Origin: Planococcus citri | Lineage: Eukaryota; Arthropoda; Insecta; Hemiptera; Pseudococcidae | DNA length: 64,000 bases | Direction: 5' to 3' | NCBI RefSeq assembly: GCF_950023065.1 | Contig: NC_088679.1 | Coordinates: forward strand, 50,034,001-50,098,000 | Shown: positions 50,738-63,900 of the stretch, in pieces | Numbering within the stretch: position 1 is the first letter of the stretch | Layout: the number at the start of each line of letters is the position of its first letter | Position numbers and translations under genes: made by a program | The notes under the pieces: model-generated | Database searches by the model: none | Seen by the model: the letters and a program-made list of their open reading frames with translations, nothing else | Told to the model about the DNA's origin: nothing

Positions 50738-53700
50738 GTGAGTTGAATTTATATTATATTGGTATTCTACATAATGTTGATTTTTCGAAGAAAATGAAAA
50801 AACACTATACGTGGACCGTACTGAAATACAGTGATTCCAGTAACTGGTGATTTCCTCAGTGAATTCAGTCGTAATTTCTTTAATCTGAAATAGATAATTT
50901 AATTATCATACAAAAAAAAATACGCAACGACGAGTCAGCAACTCTACATCTTTTTTTTTTGCCACCTACGTTATTACACGAGGTAAAGGATAAACCACCT
51001 ACATTTACAAAACTTCGAAATAGCGTAAATACCTACTTCGCCGTTGAAATAGCATTTTGTTAGTAATGCGATGTGATATTTAGGTTTAAAACGTCTTTTT
51101 TCTTTCTCTATCTCTCTCTCTTTTTCTCGATTGGGAACTAAGCCGATGGAAATTTTTACGCGTTGATGTGGACCAGGCAGTGACGTAGTCGCGAGTTGAA
51201 AATCGTTTGAATCTTTCTCTTGGCGAAGTAGAATGGCTGAAAAATAATTGATTTTTGTATAGTTTTTATAACTGTACTGTGTCAGGAACCTTTAGGATCG
51301 AACATGATGTGGAAAAAATTCGTCGAATTAGACTTGGCTGCTTTCGTTCTAAATTTTTTTTTCACCTCTCTTAATAAATATAACACCTACGCGAGTTTGA
51401 ATAAATACGTGGGCAGTTTTTATAATTCGAGCGAAGAACAAAGTTCGTCGAATTATTTCATTTTGTTTTTCAGTCTTTTGAAATAAAAAGTTAATCTTAA
51501 AATGAATAAATCTGCTAGTTTCACATTTTATGCCAAGAAAACTCTTCGAAGAATTGTACTTGAATGGTTTTTTTTCTCTGTACGATTTGCGAAGTGTTTT
51601 TGCGTTATTAGTGTTGAATTTTGTCAGGTATTTGGTGAGGTATAGAAATGAACGTTTTTTTTTGTTTTTTTTTACTAGTCCTCGAGAATAACTTTTTTTT
51701 CCTTGCGAAATTAAGCGACGAAAAATATGAAATTTTGAATTATTATAACAACTTGATAAGTAGTTGACTAGTTACTGCTTACTTTTATTTTTTCCCTGGA
51801 TGGAGTAAACTTTTAGGTATCAAAATTCGTTCTCATTTTTCATCGAATGTTTGACATGTTTTAGTGTTTCTCATCGTGTTTTAAATGATGTTGTTTTTTA
51901 AAGAAAAATTTACCCAGCACAGTGAGACTAATTTCAAGTATCAGAATGGGAGTGATTTTTCTTTTCATTTTGAAACTCCTGAATTACTTGTAAGATGTCA
52001 GATTTAATAAGCGTAGGTATACTTACTTGAAACATCTTCGTACAAATTATTAAAAACTAAGAATAAGATGGATTATTTTTGAAATTGAATGAATAATTGG
52101 AAATTTTTATTGAAAAATATGTTGGTGGGTAGTTTCATAGTGATAATAAAATCGTTTGATTGCATTTAAAATTAGACAAAACCTTCTTCAAAGAAAAATT
52201 GTATCGAATATGAAACAAATCAAAATCATTTCATTTTTCAAATGATAACCTACTCGTATTACTCGTACGTTTCTTTATTTTTTGAATTTTGTTAACACGA
52301 AGATAAGTACCCCCCTTCACCCGAGAGTTGTCAGTTTAGCCCAATATTCCAGTAGGTAGTTCTTATACCTACCCATCCAGTGGTGGAAACCGATGGAAAC
52401 TCATGAAAGACTTCAACGCCCATTATCTACTTAGTGAAAAACTGATCGAATTCAAGTGGAATTATGAGAAAATTAAAACTGTCCTAAAAACAGTTCGCCT
52501 GTTTTTTTAACGATTGCTCTTGATAAAATTGATTCTTCATTCGCGTTCGCGAGGATTTATATTTAATTTGAAATACGATACGAGGGTAAATGGTGAAAAA
52601 TAAGGATGAAAATTTACCACGGTTACAGGTACCTGAAAATAGGTACCTTCGAAAACTCGGAAAATATTCCCTATAAAACTACACGATTGATTTTCGACAA
52701 CTTGAATTTTCATTCCTGACAGGAGAATTAATTTTTAAAATGACGTTTCCAGAAATTCTATTCCGGCAAACTGCGTCGATCGCTTGAAAATATTTATAAT
52801 AAACAGTTTTTGAAACGAAAAAAAGAACAAACAAATAAAAAAAACATTGTTATTGAAATGGATTTTGTAAAGTTTTTTTTTTCATTTTCCTATTTTCACC
52901 AAATATCACAACAGCAACGAAATTTTGCTAATTTTCAACGTTACGTATATTTTCTGTAGTCCCCAAAGCAATGGATGTGTTTTGGTTGCGAAGTATAACG
53001 AATTTGTATAAAATAAGAGCATGCATTTGTGATTCTGGCGAGTCAATTCGTTACAGTTAACATTGGAATAATTCACCAAACAGGCTCAGCAGTTCGAACG
53101 AGCATTTTATTCAATTATTTATCGCGCAATCTGCAGACGGATAGATATATGTCTTATAGGTACCTCTACCTACGTTTAATGTTACTAATTTCGAGGTTTT
53201 CAGCATGATAAAAACTTTCGCAATTTGATGAACTATTTCAAGCAGTATAATGCTATAATGAAAATAACTTTGGTATGAGATTGTTTCATTGTGTTAGGAT
53301 GGGATAATGGAATATTACAATTTACATGTTCAATTGGAATCCTTTATGTGTATAGTTCGTATGTGATCTACCAAACGTTTACTAAATTGATTCCAGCTTA
53401 CGTATTTACCATCACTAAGCGATTAAATAACCAAAAAAAAAATTGCGTTTTTAAATATAGTTTTGCTAAACTAAAAAGTGAAAAAAGTGCAAAATATTTA
53501 CGTAGGTAGATACACGAATTTAGGTATTCAAACACTTGAAAGAGATGATAGTAAACGTTGTACACAATATTAAATTATTTCATTGTCGTTGAAAAGGACT
53601 AAGGGTATTTTTGGCGAACGTTTCGAATTTTCGAATATTATCAAATCTATTAAGTCTATGCGTTGGCAAACTGGCTAGAATTAACTTTCCGGACTTTACC

Positions 53701-54196
53701 GTCTGAAATCGAAAAGAAAGGAAAATGGCGAGAAAAAAGGTGGAAAAAAAAATAAAGAACAGCAAACCGAAAACGTAAAGTGTAAAAGAGCTGCTAAACA
53801 CATTTGATCGCAGCTGTTGATAATGAGTATTTTATGTCAACGGAGATGTAATTTCGGCAAACCGTCGTGAAATTAAAGAAGAGAAAAAAAAGCTCAAGGC
53901 TTTTCGGCAAAAGTTTTTTTTTTTGTTTGGTTCGGTTCGGTTCACAATGAAAATTGTATACATTGTTTGGTCAAATACGACATTAACTTGGTGACATATT
54001 GGTTCAAGTTGAGATACTAAGCGAATATTCACCTTGGAAATGATTTTTATTACAAACGCTATTATCATTTCTGCTTCTTGTATTCCATTTCATCTAATTT
54101 AATAAGCGTGTTAGAAACTTTATTTGTGATAAACTTTTTCTAAAATTATACGTAGGCAATTCTGCTTGATATTATCGATTTTGTATTTGTTTACAG
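50738..54196 (+). other. CASK intron between PDZ exons
   Basis: This 3.46-kb intron runs from donor gtgagt to acceptor tttacag. It is A+T-rich with poly-T runs; no exon or clear mobile element was seen. The 60-codon frame at 51304-51486 has no acceptor-donor context I trust. Confidence 0.75.
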
Positions 54197-54271
54197 AGGG
54201 AAGCCCGTGGATCTGTTACTTTTAAAATTGTACCATCGTATAGAAGCGCTCCTCCTCCTTGTGAGGTACAA
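54197..54271 (+). CDS. CASK: CASK exon: PDZ end and SH3 linker start
   Basis: This short exon completes the CASK PDZ domain. [15 protein letters not shown] (residues 1-15) is the last helix turn and final strand, and RSAPPPCE (16-23) begins the linker to the SH3 domain. The acceptor is tttacag at 54196, phase 0. Two donors are possible. GAG|gtacaa at 54266 gives 69 nt and ends at CE, where insect CASK, as I recall it, usually runs straight into the SH3 strand. CAA|gtaagc at 54272 gives 75 nt and adds V-Q; it is the stronger consensus. The end given here uses the stronger donor. Both keep the frame. The next expected segment, the SH3 start (IFVRAQFDY-like), was not found downstream, so the exon encoding it probably lies beyond 64000. 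Confidence 0.93.
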
Positions 54272-54277
54272 GTAAGC
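54266..54277 (+). promoter_or_regulatory. CASK: Tandem in-frame splice donors of CASK exon
   Basis: Two GT donors six bases apart follow the codon for E: gtacaa at 54266 and gtaagc at 54272. Using the second adds two residues (VQ) to the linker between PDZ and SH3; using the first does not. Both leave phase 0. The positions and frames are read directly from the sequence; actual use of either donor is inferred. By consensus the second is better. Confidence 0.5.
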
Positions 54278-57105
54278 CATTTTGAAATATTTTTTTACAT
54301 GCTTATCGTTCACACTAACTCATAATTTTTTCTTTATCAACGTATTTTTGAGCAAAAGCGAAAGAATTAACAAACTTACAAATTTGAATCACGCGCCAAA
54401 AAGTATACTTACTTACCTACTAAATTTACGATATTTGATCAAGCAAAGGAATTCTCTTAGCAATAAGTTATTTTCTTAACTAGGTAAGGCGAAGTCATAT
54501 CGAAAGAATTGTTTCACTCGTGTTGGTGTATAATTGAAAGTATCCTGAGGTTTTTCTAGAAAATGGTGTAATATCGTCGCGTTGAATCAGCTCATTTATT
54601 TTATTCTCGTTTAAAAAGCCAAGCCAGGTGCACTGTTTTAACAGGATTTCTCGATTATTAACGAGTTTTCATATTGGTTTCCGTTTTCACTCCGATCGTT
54701 ACAGGTAAATTTTGACGAATGGCGATTTAAATCAAAAATTTCCCGCCGTTGTTTTCTCTCACTCTCTTAAAGTTTTTTTCCTTGTTATTTTGGGCGTTAT
54801 TTCTAATTTCAACCTCGAGCTCGAATGATAGAAGCAGTTTTAATGGCGAAAAACAAGGCGAAAAATTTTAATTTATGGCACCTGGTGCGTTAAATGTGTC
54901 AAAAATGACTTGCGAGGAGTTGGCTTTTTATTAACGTAACGTATCAAACGAATGCGACCAAATTCGTTAATAATTATACGATTTTCGAAGTCGATGTGGG
55001 TTTTGCTCCACTTTACCTACGAATACCTAACCCTTTTTTATATATTTGTTGAAAAGTAAATGATACGACGCGACGACGAAGTAGATTGGATAATCAAAAC
55101 CTTTTCGTTTATCGTCTTTCAGTTTTACCAAACGTTTGCGTTTGTCTTTGTAGAATGTAGTTCTTGATATTTACCTACCTTCATATGTTTGATTTATCGA
55201 TTTAATTTGATTTTTCCCCTTTACCGAGTGTAGCCCAATATTAACGCATTTTTTTGAAAACCGGACGGATTCAATTTCAGCTTGTTGATTGGATTAAAAT
55301 TGCACTTGCGGATACCTACCGTTACGATTTTGAATATTTTTTTTTTTTTAGTGTGGAGAAAACCAGAAAAATTTATTGTTATGAAATGACCGTAAAAATT
55401 TAATATTCGTCAAACTTTTAAAAATTTTACTCTTTGGAGTGAACTGAAAGTTGGCTAAAGTACTCGTAAATTCGAAAAATCATGAATATTTTCAGTTTGA
55501 AATGTCAACCATGCTTTTCATGTGCTACGTGGTGGTAAAATTATTAACAATTATTAGGCTGCTGATAAAAATTTTACACGTTCTTGTTAGGTATTGATTT
55601 TCACTTCGAGAAATTACGAAAACAAGAAAAATTGAACGATAAAAAAATTCAAAACCTATATTAAAGGCAATAAAAAAAGTTTTTCTAAACCTTGTAATAA
55701 ATTCAAGGCAGGTACCTATAGAATTTTTGTTACAATTTAGAAGACACCGAGTTGGGTTTAAAAAAAAATTGTTGTACATTTTTTTGGCATATGATTAAAA
55801 TTAAGGCTTAAAAGTGGGCGAAGAGTTGATGGAACATGATTGATTGAGAGAAGAAAGAGCAGGCAAGCTAAGTAGAGGTATAATTTTCTCCTGTTCTGCA
55901 ATTGATGAGAATAACTGTGCTAGGAAAAATTTTCCTCTAATTTTGTGATAACATGATTGAGAAGAACGAATTTTCAAAACGCGAATTCACCCAAAAGTAA
56001 GCAATTCGCAAATTTTCACAGCAACAGAATTTTCCATGATTTTTAAAGGAAAGCCATTGCAAAGTATGAGATATTAATTATTAATTACTAAATTCCGCAC
56101 CCATTTATGAAATAATATGCACATGCTTACCTAAATAAAAACTGCATTATAGACATATCTACGTAAATGTGCTGTGTGATGTAAATATGATTAATATAAG
56201 AAAAATCTTCGCCCTTCTTTTCAAAAAAATACAGAAAAGAATAAAAGAGAGATGTTATAAATGTAGCAGTTTTTTTTATGTAACTCTACAAGCGGTGTTA
56301 TTTGCAACGAATATGAAAAAGAATGGAATAAAATACCAACTTGATACGCATTCAACTTCGGTGTGTGTCATTTCGCTAGAACTAAATTATGGGTAAACGT
56401 TAAGCGTTTGATGAACATAAATGGAATGTATAAAGGGTAACATATTTTCATAACACGTGAACGAGAAATTTGTGTAGAGTAGTACGTAGTCTATGTGCAA
56501 ATGTTTGGAAAGCACTGCTCCATTTCTGGTATGCTTTTTGACGCGTGTCTCATTTTTATCAAGTGTTAGAGTATATTTTGTCCAAGAATACGTAGGTAAT
56601 GCTGAAGCTGGTACCGGGTGGACGATAAATACCTAAACACCAGTAACACAACCCAGAAAAAATTCTATTCGTGCTTCCACAAACAAAATGCTTAAATACG
56701 TTTTTAAAAACTGATACTATAGAGACGAATATTTTTTCACATGATAACTCATAAGCTTAAATTTGGTAATACAAATTTTCAAAATGACTTTTCTGCCTTT
56801 TAATTAGCCGTGTAATTATTTTAATGAAAATTGGAAATTCTGAATATTTCTGTGTTAAAATTTTTTTTGCGCACTTGCGGCAATGCTCTCCAGGTATTTA
56901 TCGTTCACTCGGTACCTAGAATATAAGTCGAAAAATAACCACCTGTGATATCGGAGTTGATATAAGTACATGAATACAATATACATTCTACACTATTATG
57001 TATATTTTACTAGAGAAATATGTATAGAATTTATTTTATGTGAGCGCACACATCGCTTTTTTAATCTACCGGTGTGTAACTTTAATTTATCCTTCACGTT
57101 TGCAG
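54278..57105 (+). other. CASK intron after the last secure exon
   Basis: No SH3-type exon was found. A short third match to dispersed repeat B lies at about 55950-56040 (TTTTCAAAACGCGAATTCAC, then CCAAAAGTAAGC). Confidence 0.6.
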
Positions 57106-57135
57106 TTGTTCAGGATTAAACCTGTACCTGTTATA
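57106..57135 (+). CDS. Candidate 30-nt CASK microexon
   Basis: Thirty bases sit between a good acceptor (pyrimidine-rich cttcacgtttgcag ending at 57105, with a plausible branch sequence gtgtaac about 26 bases before) and a consensus donor (gtaagt from 57136). Read in phase 0, which is the phase left by the CASK exon at 54197, it encodes LFRIKPVPVI with no stop, and its length is a multiple of three. It would add ten residues to the linker between the PDZ and SH3 domains, where vertebrate CASK also carries an alternative insert. I do not recognise this peptide from any CASK. Chance pairs of splice sites occur in long introns, so this is a candidate only. Confidence 0.3.
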
Positions 57136-57414
57136 GTAAGTGATCTTAATGTATGCGTAAAATGCATATAACTTCTTACTATTTTTATTCTTTTTTAGTA
57201 GAGTTGAAATTTCTTTGAAGGCTTATTTTTCTTATCTTGAAATACTTAGACACATAGTTGCTTACATTTTTTGTTTGGTATATTCACATTGGCCTAAGTT
57301 TTGCTTAGTTGAAACTTTTCACCTCTCTCCTAAGAAAATCGTGCCGGAAGCCTATTCAAGAAAAAACTTCCTGCAGTATTCAAGCTGTTTTGCTCTCCCA
57401 GTATAATAGTCCCC

Positions 57415-57900
57415 TGGTCCTCATTGTTGAAAAAATTTTTTAAAATGGAATAAATCAAAATCGGTGACATCCCCCCCCCCCCCGAAAATTATTTTTTTTA
57501 TGACGAGATTTTTTCTCAATAATCCACTTTTCATGGAAAAACTTTCTTCGATTCCCAATAAATGTTGACCTTCCGTACATAAAGCCCCTAAAGTTGGAAA
57601 AAATAAAATGAATAAAAGAAACATTGAAGTCTGTGGGACATTTTTACCAATTTTATATTTTTGGTCAAAACCCATCTAAATAATGGATCTTACAGAAAAC
57701 CTCCCTCGGTCCTCTCAAACAAAGTTGCTTCCTTTGTGTAGAGGTCCCCAAAATTGGAAAAATCAAAAAGAGTAAAGTTGTTATTTTTTTTTCAAATCTC
57801 AATCTCAGTGTCAGAATCAGAATTCTTTTAAATAAGTCCATTTTCGATAAGAAAAAAACCTTCCTAGGTTGGCTGCCGAAGCAATGGAAGAATGTAAAAC
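57415..57900 (+). repeat. Three-unit diverged tandem array, about 165-bp period
   Basis: Units begin GGTCCTCATTGTTGAAAAAA (57418), GCCCCTAAAGTTGGAAAAAA (about 57585) and GTCCCCAAAATTGGAAAAAT (about 57747). Each is followed, about 100 bp on, by AATAATCCA-, AATAATGGA- or AATAAGTCCA-type sequence and a CTTTCTTCGATT/CCTCCCTCGGTC/CCTTCCTAGGTT segment. A poly-C run lies at about 57470-57483. This is an old array without coding capacity. Confidence 0.5.
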
Positions 57901-60900
57901 GTAGTTTCGCACAATCACCATTATTTTTAAAATATTAATTGTATTCCGAGAACATTCAACTATAGCAATCAGTAAACATTCTCCACATATGGGATCTTTC
58001 TAAAGCATCGACGATTATAAACTGTAGGATACAATTCAATTTTGTTATTTCGAGTATTTTTCCGATGCTATATCGAGGAAAAAAGGTATTATCGTGGCTA
58101 ATTGTTTACCATTACAAGGTTTCATTTCAGTGGTCTTTTTTGCCTCGAACGAGTAATTATTTTGCGTTGAATAGGTTTTGGAATGTGTTTTACGAGTTTT
58201 CATGCGAGTTTTATATTTTTATAGGCGCGTCGTACGTGATATGGTCTTTTTTTTTTTTTCTATTCGAGCATTTTCTCGTGGTAATATTTTAAGCATTAGT
58301 GGATCATTTTTAATGAAAACGAGCGTTTTGTTTTCTCGCCGTAACATTGTTAGTGTGTTAGTATGTCTGCGTCTGCGGATTTTTACATTCCATTAAGATT
58401 TAGGCTGGATAACGTTTTAAATGTTTCCATCGTCGAGATTGCAGATTCCACGACATTACACGGTGTTTCGGAAGTAATAAGGAACGTACTTTAACGTACT
58501 AATAAGTTACTATTTTCTCACTAATGAAATACGTGATTTGTCTGCTTTTTGTATGACGAGGGCTTAATAAATTTTTGAAATTTTGAAACATGTTTGCCGG
58601 AAAAGGTATGATATTATAAAAAGCAAATCATTTTAAAATTCGTAATTGTTCTCCTTTTTCTGTGATTTTTTAATTAGACTGGCGACGTTTAAAGAAAATC
58701 AATGGACTACTAACATCATACATGAAAAAAAAATACTACCAGTGAAGTCTAATTAGCTTTTGAGGGAAGTATTTGCTATGAAAAATAAAAATAAAACTTT
58801 TGAGCTTTCAAGAGAATTATTCGAAGAACTACCTATATAAAGCCTACGGGGGAGGGAGACTGACTGGTCTTCATTGATCAGAAATTTAAGGTTCAATCAT
58901 TTTTAAATTTATTTTTATTCATATTTTTTGTGAAATATTTGCTTCGCTCAGAAAATCAATTTCCCCCTGAAAAATTCAATCTGCGGAAAAACCCTGGATA
59001 CATAGTGAAATTTCTTTGCCATTTTTTTCTGTTATTAGATTTTTTAAAAATCCTCTTAGAGAGTCACCTATTCATGGGCCTCCTGAGGAATTCGAAAGGA
59101 TGTGTGAGAGATTGAGAAAAAATGGAAGGAAATCACTTGAGTAATGATTAGGTAGACGCTCCTTGTAATCGAAAACTCGGTCTTTGAAAGATTGTTTTCT
59201 TACGAGGCTAAAGAAGTTTCTTTTCTTGCGAAACATACTGTATGCAATGGCAGTGTTTTCTTTTAATAACGTTGTGTGTGGCTTATTACTTGAATGTATG
59301 CGAAGATGTATTAATTTTGCTTAGTTTCGATTAAGTTTAACATCCAAGTTGTGGATGTATTTAACGGCCGCTTGATAAATTTCATTTTCGAGTTCCTACG
59401 TCGAAATATCATTCAAGTATATTTAAAAGATGTACCTACCTAATTTAAATGTTACAGATTATTACTTAGTATAACTTATTGAATTTTTAAATTGATTTTT
59501 TCTCTCGTTTCATTCAATTTAAATTAATTTCCAACTAAGCTCGTTGAATTATAAGACTGTCATTTCGAAGCTACTTTTTTTTAAATTATGAAAACTGAAG
59601 TTTTTATGTAGGTATCTACCTTCACATAATTGAAATGACTTTAAAGTGAAATTGTCACCTTTGCCACAAACAAAATTACGCGGTTCAATTTCTCAAGGCT
59701 TGTTTAAAATCAACGATCATAAAGCAAGGTAGCTACGCTCGAGAAAGAAAATATTTGTAGAAATTTTAACGGACGATTGTTGAGTCTAAATATTTAGTCA
59801 TCTCGTGTAAGACATTTCAAAATAATTCACTGTTGCCAAGGTTTAATCCGTTAAGTGTGTAGAGAAAGTTATCGTATTAGTAAGTAAATCCTGTCTAAAA
59901 TGTTTACCTCGCTTAAAAAGATTTCTGTTACACTATTTGCCGGAGAATAGTTTTGGCCATCTTTGTTTTTCTTCTGAGTGACACTTTTCAGAAGGAAAAA
60001 TAAACGGTGCATTCTGCTACAATCGCTTTCAAAAAAAAAAGAATTAAATTAAACTCTTCTCGTGAAACATCATTGCTGTGAAAAAATGCTAGCTATTTGA
60101 ATACAAATCCTTTGAAAATTACCCAGTGCTCGTTTTCGACGACGGGTGATGATTTTTTTTTGCGTATTTAAAGACGAGATTTTCTTATCGTCAGATATTG
60201 GGAACATCGTCTAAATTTATTGCCAAACTACTTCAAAAAATATTACAGAACTCGAGTTCTTCAACTGGACCCTGGCCTCAACTTTTTTTTTACGACTAAT
60301 TTTTAAAATTTACCTACTTTTTATCATGAAAAAGAAAGGAGTTGTAAGGCCTTCTTGAAATACTGGAGCAGGTCTCTTAGGTTTAGAATTCATGATCGTG
60401 ATGAAAACTCAAAAATTGTGTACTTTTTGCTCGTTCTTATTTCAAGGAATTGATGAACAATGGAAGTAGCATTATTTTTATTCATAAAAGTTTCAAAGAT
60501 TTAATTAAAATTTCATTAGATAGGTGACTTTTCTATTCAAAGATATTTTCTGTATTTTCTTTCGACTTTTATTTGACTTATGGCAACATCTATCGTCGTA
60601 TGTTTGGATAGAAAAATGTAGCACATTCATGTTATTACATGAGATCTAGTCTTGTGGAGCAAAATGTACGCTAATGCGAGTTTAAAATTGAGTTGTATTG
60701 ACCTGCATACTAATTTCAAAAGAAAGAAAGAAACAGTACTATTCGAAGAAGTGGGAAAACATGAGTTAGTCATAGAAAGTATCCGAACACGTGAACAATT
60801 GCTGGTATTTTTGGCGCAATCGCTCGAAATTCTATTTCTGTGTGCAATGTGCATGTTTAACATTTGATTGAAAACATATTTGAAGTACAGTGTGTTCTGT

Positions 60901-63900
60901 AACAGGTGTCGAATAATTCGCTTAGTAATACAGCAACCGAAACTACACAAGCGTGAATCGGTTTGCCTACCATAAAAGTTGAAGAGACAAAGTCACTGGA
61001 TGCTAAGTATTGATTCTTTATGGGCGCATTACTCCTTCAATATTTCAGATACGTAGTTTGAATTTGATTACACCATAATGCAGTACTTTGAAAGGATCAG
61101 AAAAATATTGTCTTGAATTGTAGTCCAACTTCAAAATTGAAGGAGTTATCCTATGATTCGTCAAGTAGTGCGGTTCCTTCATTTTTTTTTTTTTTTTGTC
61201 AGACTCATAGGTACTTACTATTAGACAATTTGAGATAACCGAAGCTAATCCACTCTTCTCATCCCCTTTCTTTAAAAATAGGACTGTATAATTCTGGAAA
61301 ATCTTGGAAAAATCATTTTTGAAAAAAAAAAAAAAAATAGCAACCCTGTTTTGATAATTGATTTAAAAATGTAAAATTGCAGACGTTTCTACGTAGCTTG
61401 GTTAAAAATAAAATTTGTGGTATTTTCCAAATAAGTTTTAGAATTCAAAAAACGGTATAGGTTTTTGAGGAGATGAGAGAGGGGCTGTGTCAAAGAAGTT
61501 TCATTCTATTTATCAAGTCCATATTATTTGACGAATTTGAAAATTGGGACTCGAATTCACGCTCTGTGATTTCATTGTCATCCAACATCGGTGTTTGGGT
61601 GTACTTAATAATATTATGCATTATTTTTTAGTGGCTTTTTGTTCGGCTGGAAGGACAAGACTAAATTTAGCGACAAAATTACACGTCGTTAATATAATAG
61701 AATGAATTTAACGTGTAAATAAAAAGCAGTCTTTCTCTTCAGATCAGCGAACATATTGAATAACGTTGCGAGAAACGATTCTGTATCGTCCCCTTTTATT
61801 ATTGAAATAAACGTCAAAATGTCGACGAAATGAAAACGTCGATTATTTGAAAAATAGATAAACTTTTACTTTCACGTGTACCTAACATACACACTTGTAT
61901 TTTTTGCCATCAAGTTATTACGTAATTTCACGCATTAGACAAGTAGATTTTTCACGATGACCTGTTGATTTTATTTCAAAATAAATTTTCATTTGAAGAC
62001 CATTTTTTAAAAAAATAAACACGCTTGTTTTCAACGAATATTTCTTAGCACGAGGCTTTCAAGTTCGTAAAAATTTCCATTTTCGCAAAAAAAATTCGCG
62101 ATATCAACGTCAAATCGATTTCCATCTCACAAGTTGCATTTTACGGGTATCATTGAACGAAATTTTTCTGGTTAAATTGAAAATTTTTTCAACATTCGTC
62201 GTTATAGGTACCTATTGTTATGTTGGAACATTTTTCAAGTAAAAAGATCGAATGAAAAGGATTCATATTTACACAAAGTTGTGCCCAACCGAGTATTGTT
62301 TTTTTTCTGCATAGTGATCGGTACCTTTTACTTTTTTTTAATTTACGAGCAACGAGTATTCATTTATTCGTGAATTCTATTCGGTCTTTTATTTTTGGAA
62401 AGTGTTTCCGTATTGTGCTTTCATTTCTACTAATTCATCGGGCTGTTTTGTTGAGATTTAATGGCCGTTTAGGTGCTAAGAATAGAATTCCGTTTGGGTA
62501 TTAATTGCGGTCTCCTTAGGTAACTAATTTTTTATCACGATACCATTGATCGCCCCGTTGGTCCTTTATTCCATTTTGAATTTATCTTATTGAATCGCGC
62601 AACCTTTCGTGTAATCGAATATTCCATTTGTACTTCCCAGCAAGCTCCGTAGTTCTGTCGAAGCAGTTTGGGGTGCGGGGAAGAGGGGAAGGAAAAAGGA
62701 GGATTTACATAGTTTGGATTTCACAACTGTAAATCTATAAATTTTATGTGCTAATACCTTGACTTGACTGCAGATTTTAGTACATTTTCGACATTTGTAA
62801 ATTTTTATGTTTTTCAGAGACATTTAAAGAAGTGGGTTTCCGCGTAGGAAAGTAATTTAATCACGATAACGTTTTTAGGGCATTTTTATTTTAAAAAAAT
62901 AATAATAATAATTAGCCTAAGTATCTTGTCAAATTCCGTAATAAGCATTTTATTTTTTGAATAAAAACTCCCAAATGTTGAGTGTGCTCAATATTAAAAA
63001 TATCCTGAAATTTTTCAACACTTCAGTCAGCATTATAAAAAAAAATTCTGAAATTTCATGGAAGAACTACCCCATACCCCTCAGCCAACAAGTCCCCAAG
63101 CTTGGTACTCGAGAGTATAAAAATTTACGATAGGATTATAGAAAATTACGCATTTGTAGTGAATTGGGATTGCGAAACGCTGATAGTAATTTGGGTAGGT
63201 AAATTTATATAGCTGATATCTCATTTATGTTGTATGAGATACACATATGATGATGAGCAGACTTCATTTGGTGTTATCCTTTAATTATTTCGTATTCATA
63301 ATTCTTATACGTACATTTTCCCCGCGGAGAATTACTCGTATAAATTTCGCTGCAACATGTACGAGAATTCGAACTCTGAAACTATAGATAGGTTCTCGAT
63401 GTTGTATGATTTGTAATATTGCCTGAATTGTGTACGGTTGACTTCTCTAACTTTTCAGAATAATCTATTGAAAGATAAACGTCTCAGTTTTCATAGACTG
63501 TGTTACAAACCCTTGTACTACTAAGATCGAACCTCCGAAGTACAAAGCATACGCTTTTTCTTTTCAAAGCCAGCGGACCGAAAATATGGACACAAGTACG
63601 ATATAGTACGTCGGAAATGTAATATTCTTATGGTGTGGAATTCTAGGCATTTTGTCTTATATGTACTACAGGCTCGAGAAAAAGTCGAACATTTTTTTCA
63701 GCTTTGAGAACATTTTGGCTGCAATGCGAATCATTTCCTCGTATAATTATTGTAGTGTGTCTTTTTTTTTTATTCGTAAACATAGAAGCTTGTATATGTA
63801 TTTGGGTTGATAGACCATACCTACATTTTTATTTCAACTTGCATGTACCTAACTCGTTATATATGTATTTTTATCTTGTTTTTTACGGTAGCTTTATACT

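Noticed and set aside
58250..58280. Possible SH3 start (IRAF-like codons after a T run)
   Set aside because: CASK SH3 starts I-F/Y-V-R-A-Q-F; here the frame gives IRAFS and does not continue into an SH3 domain.
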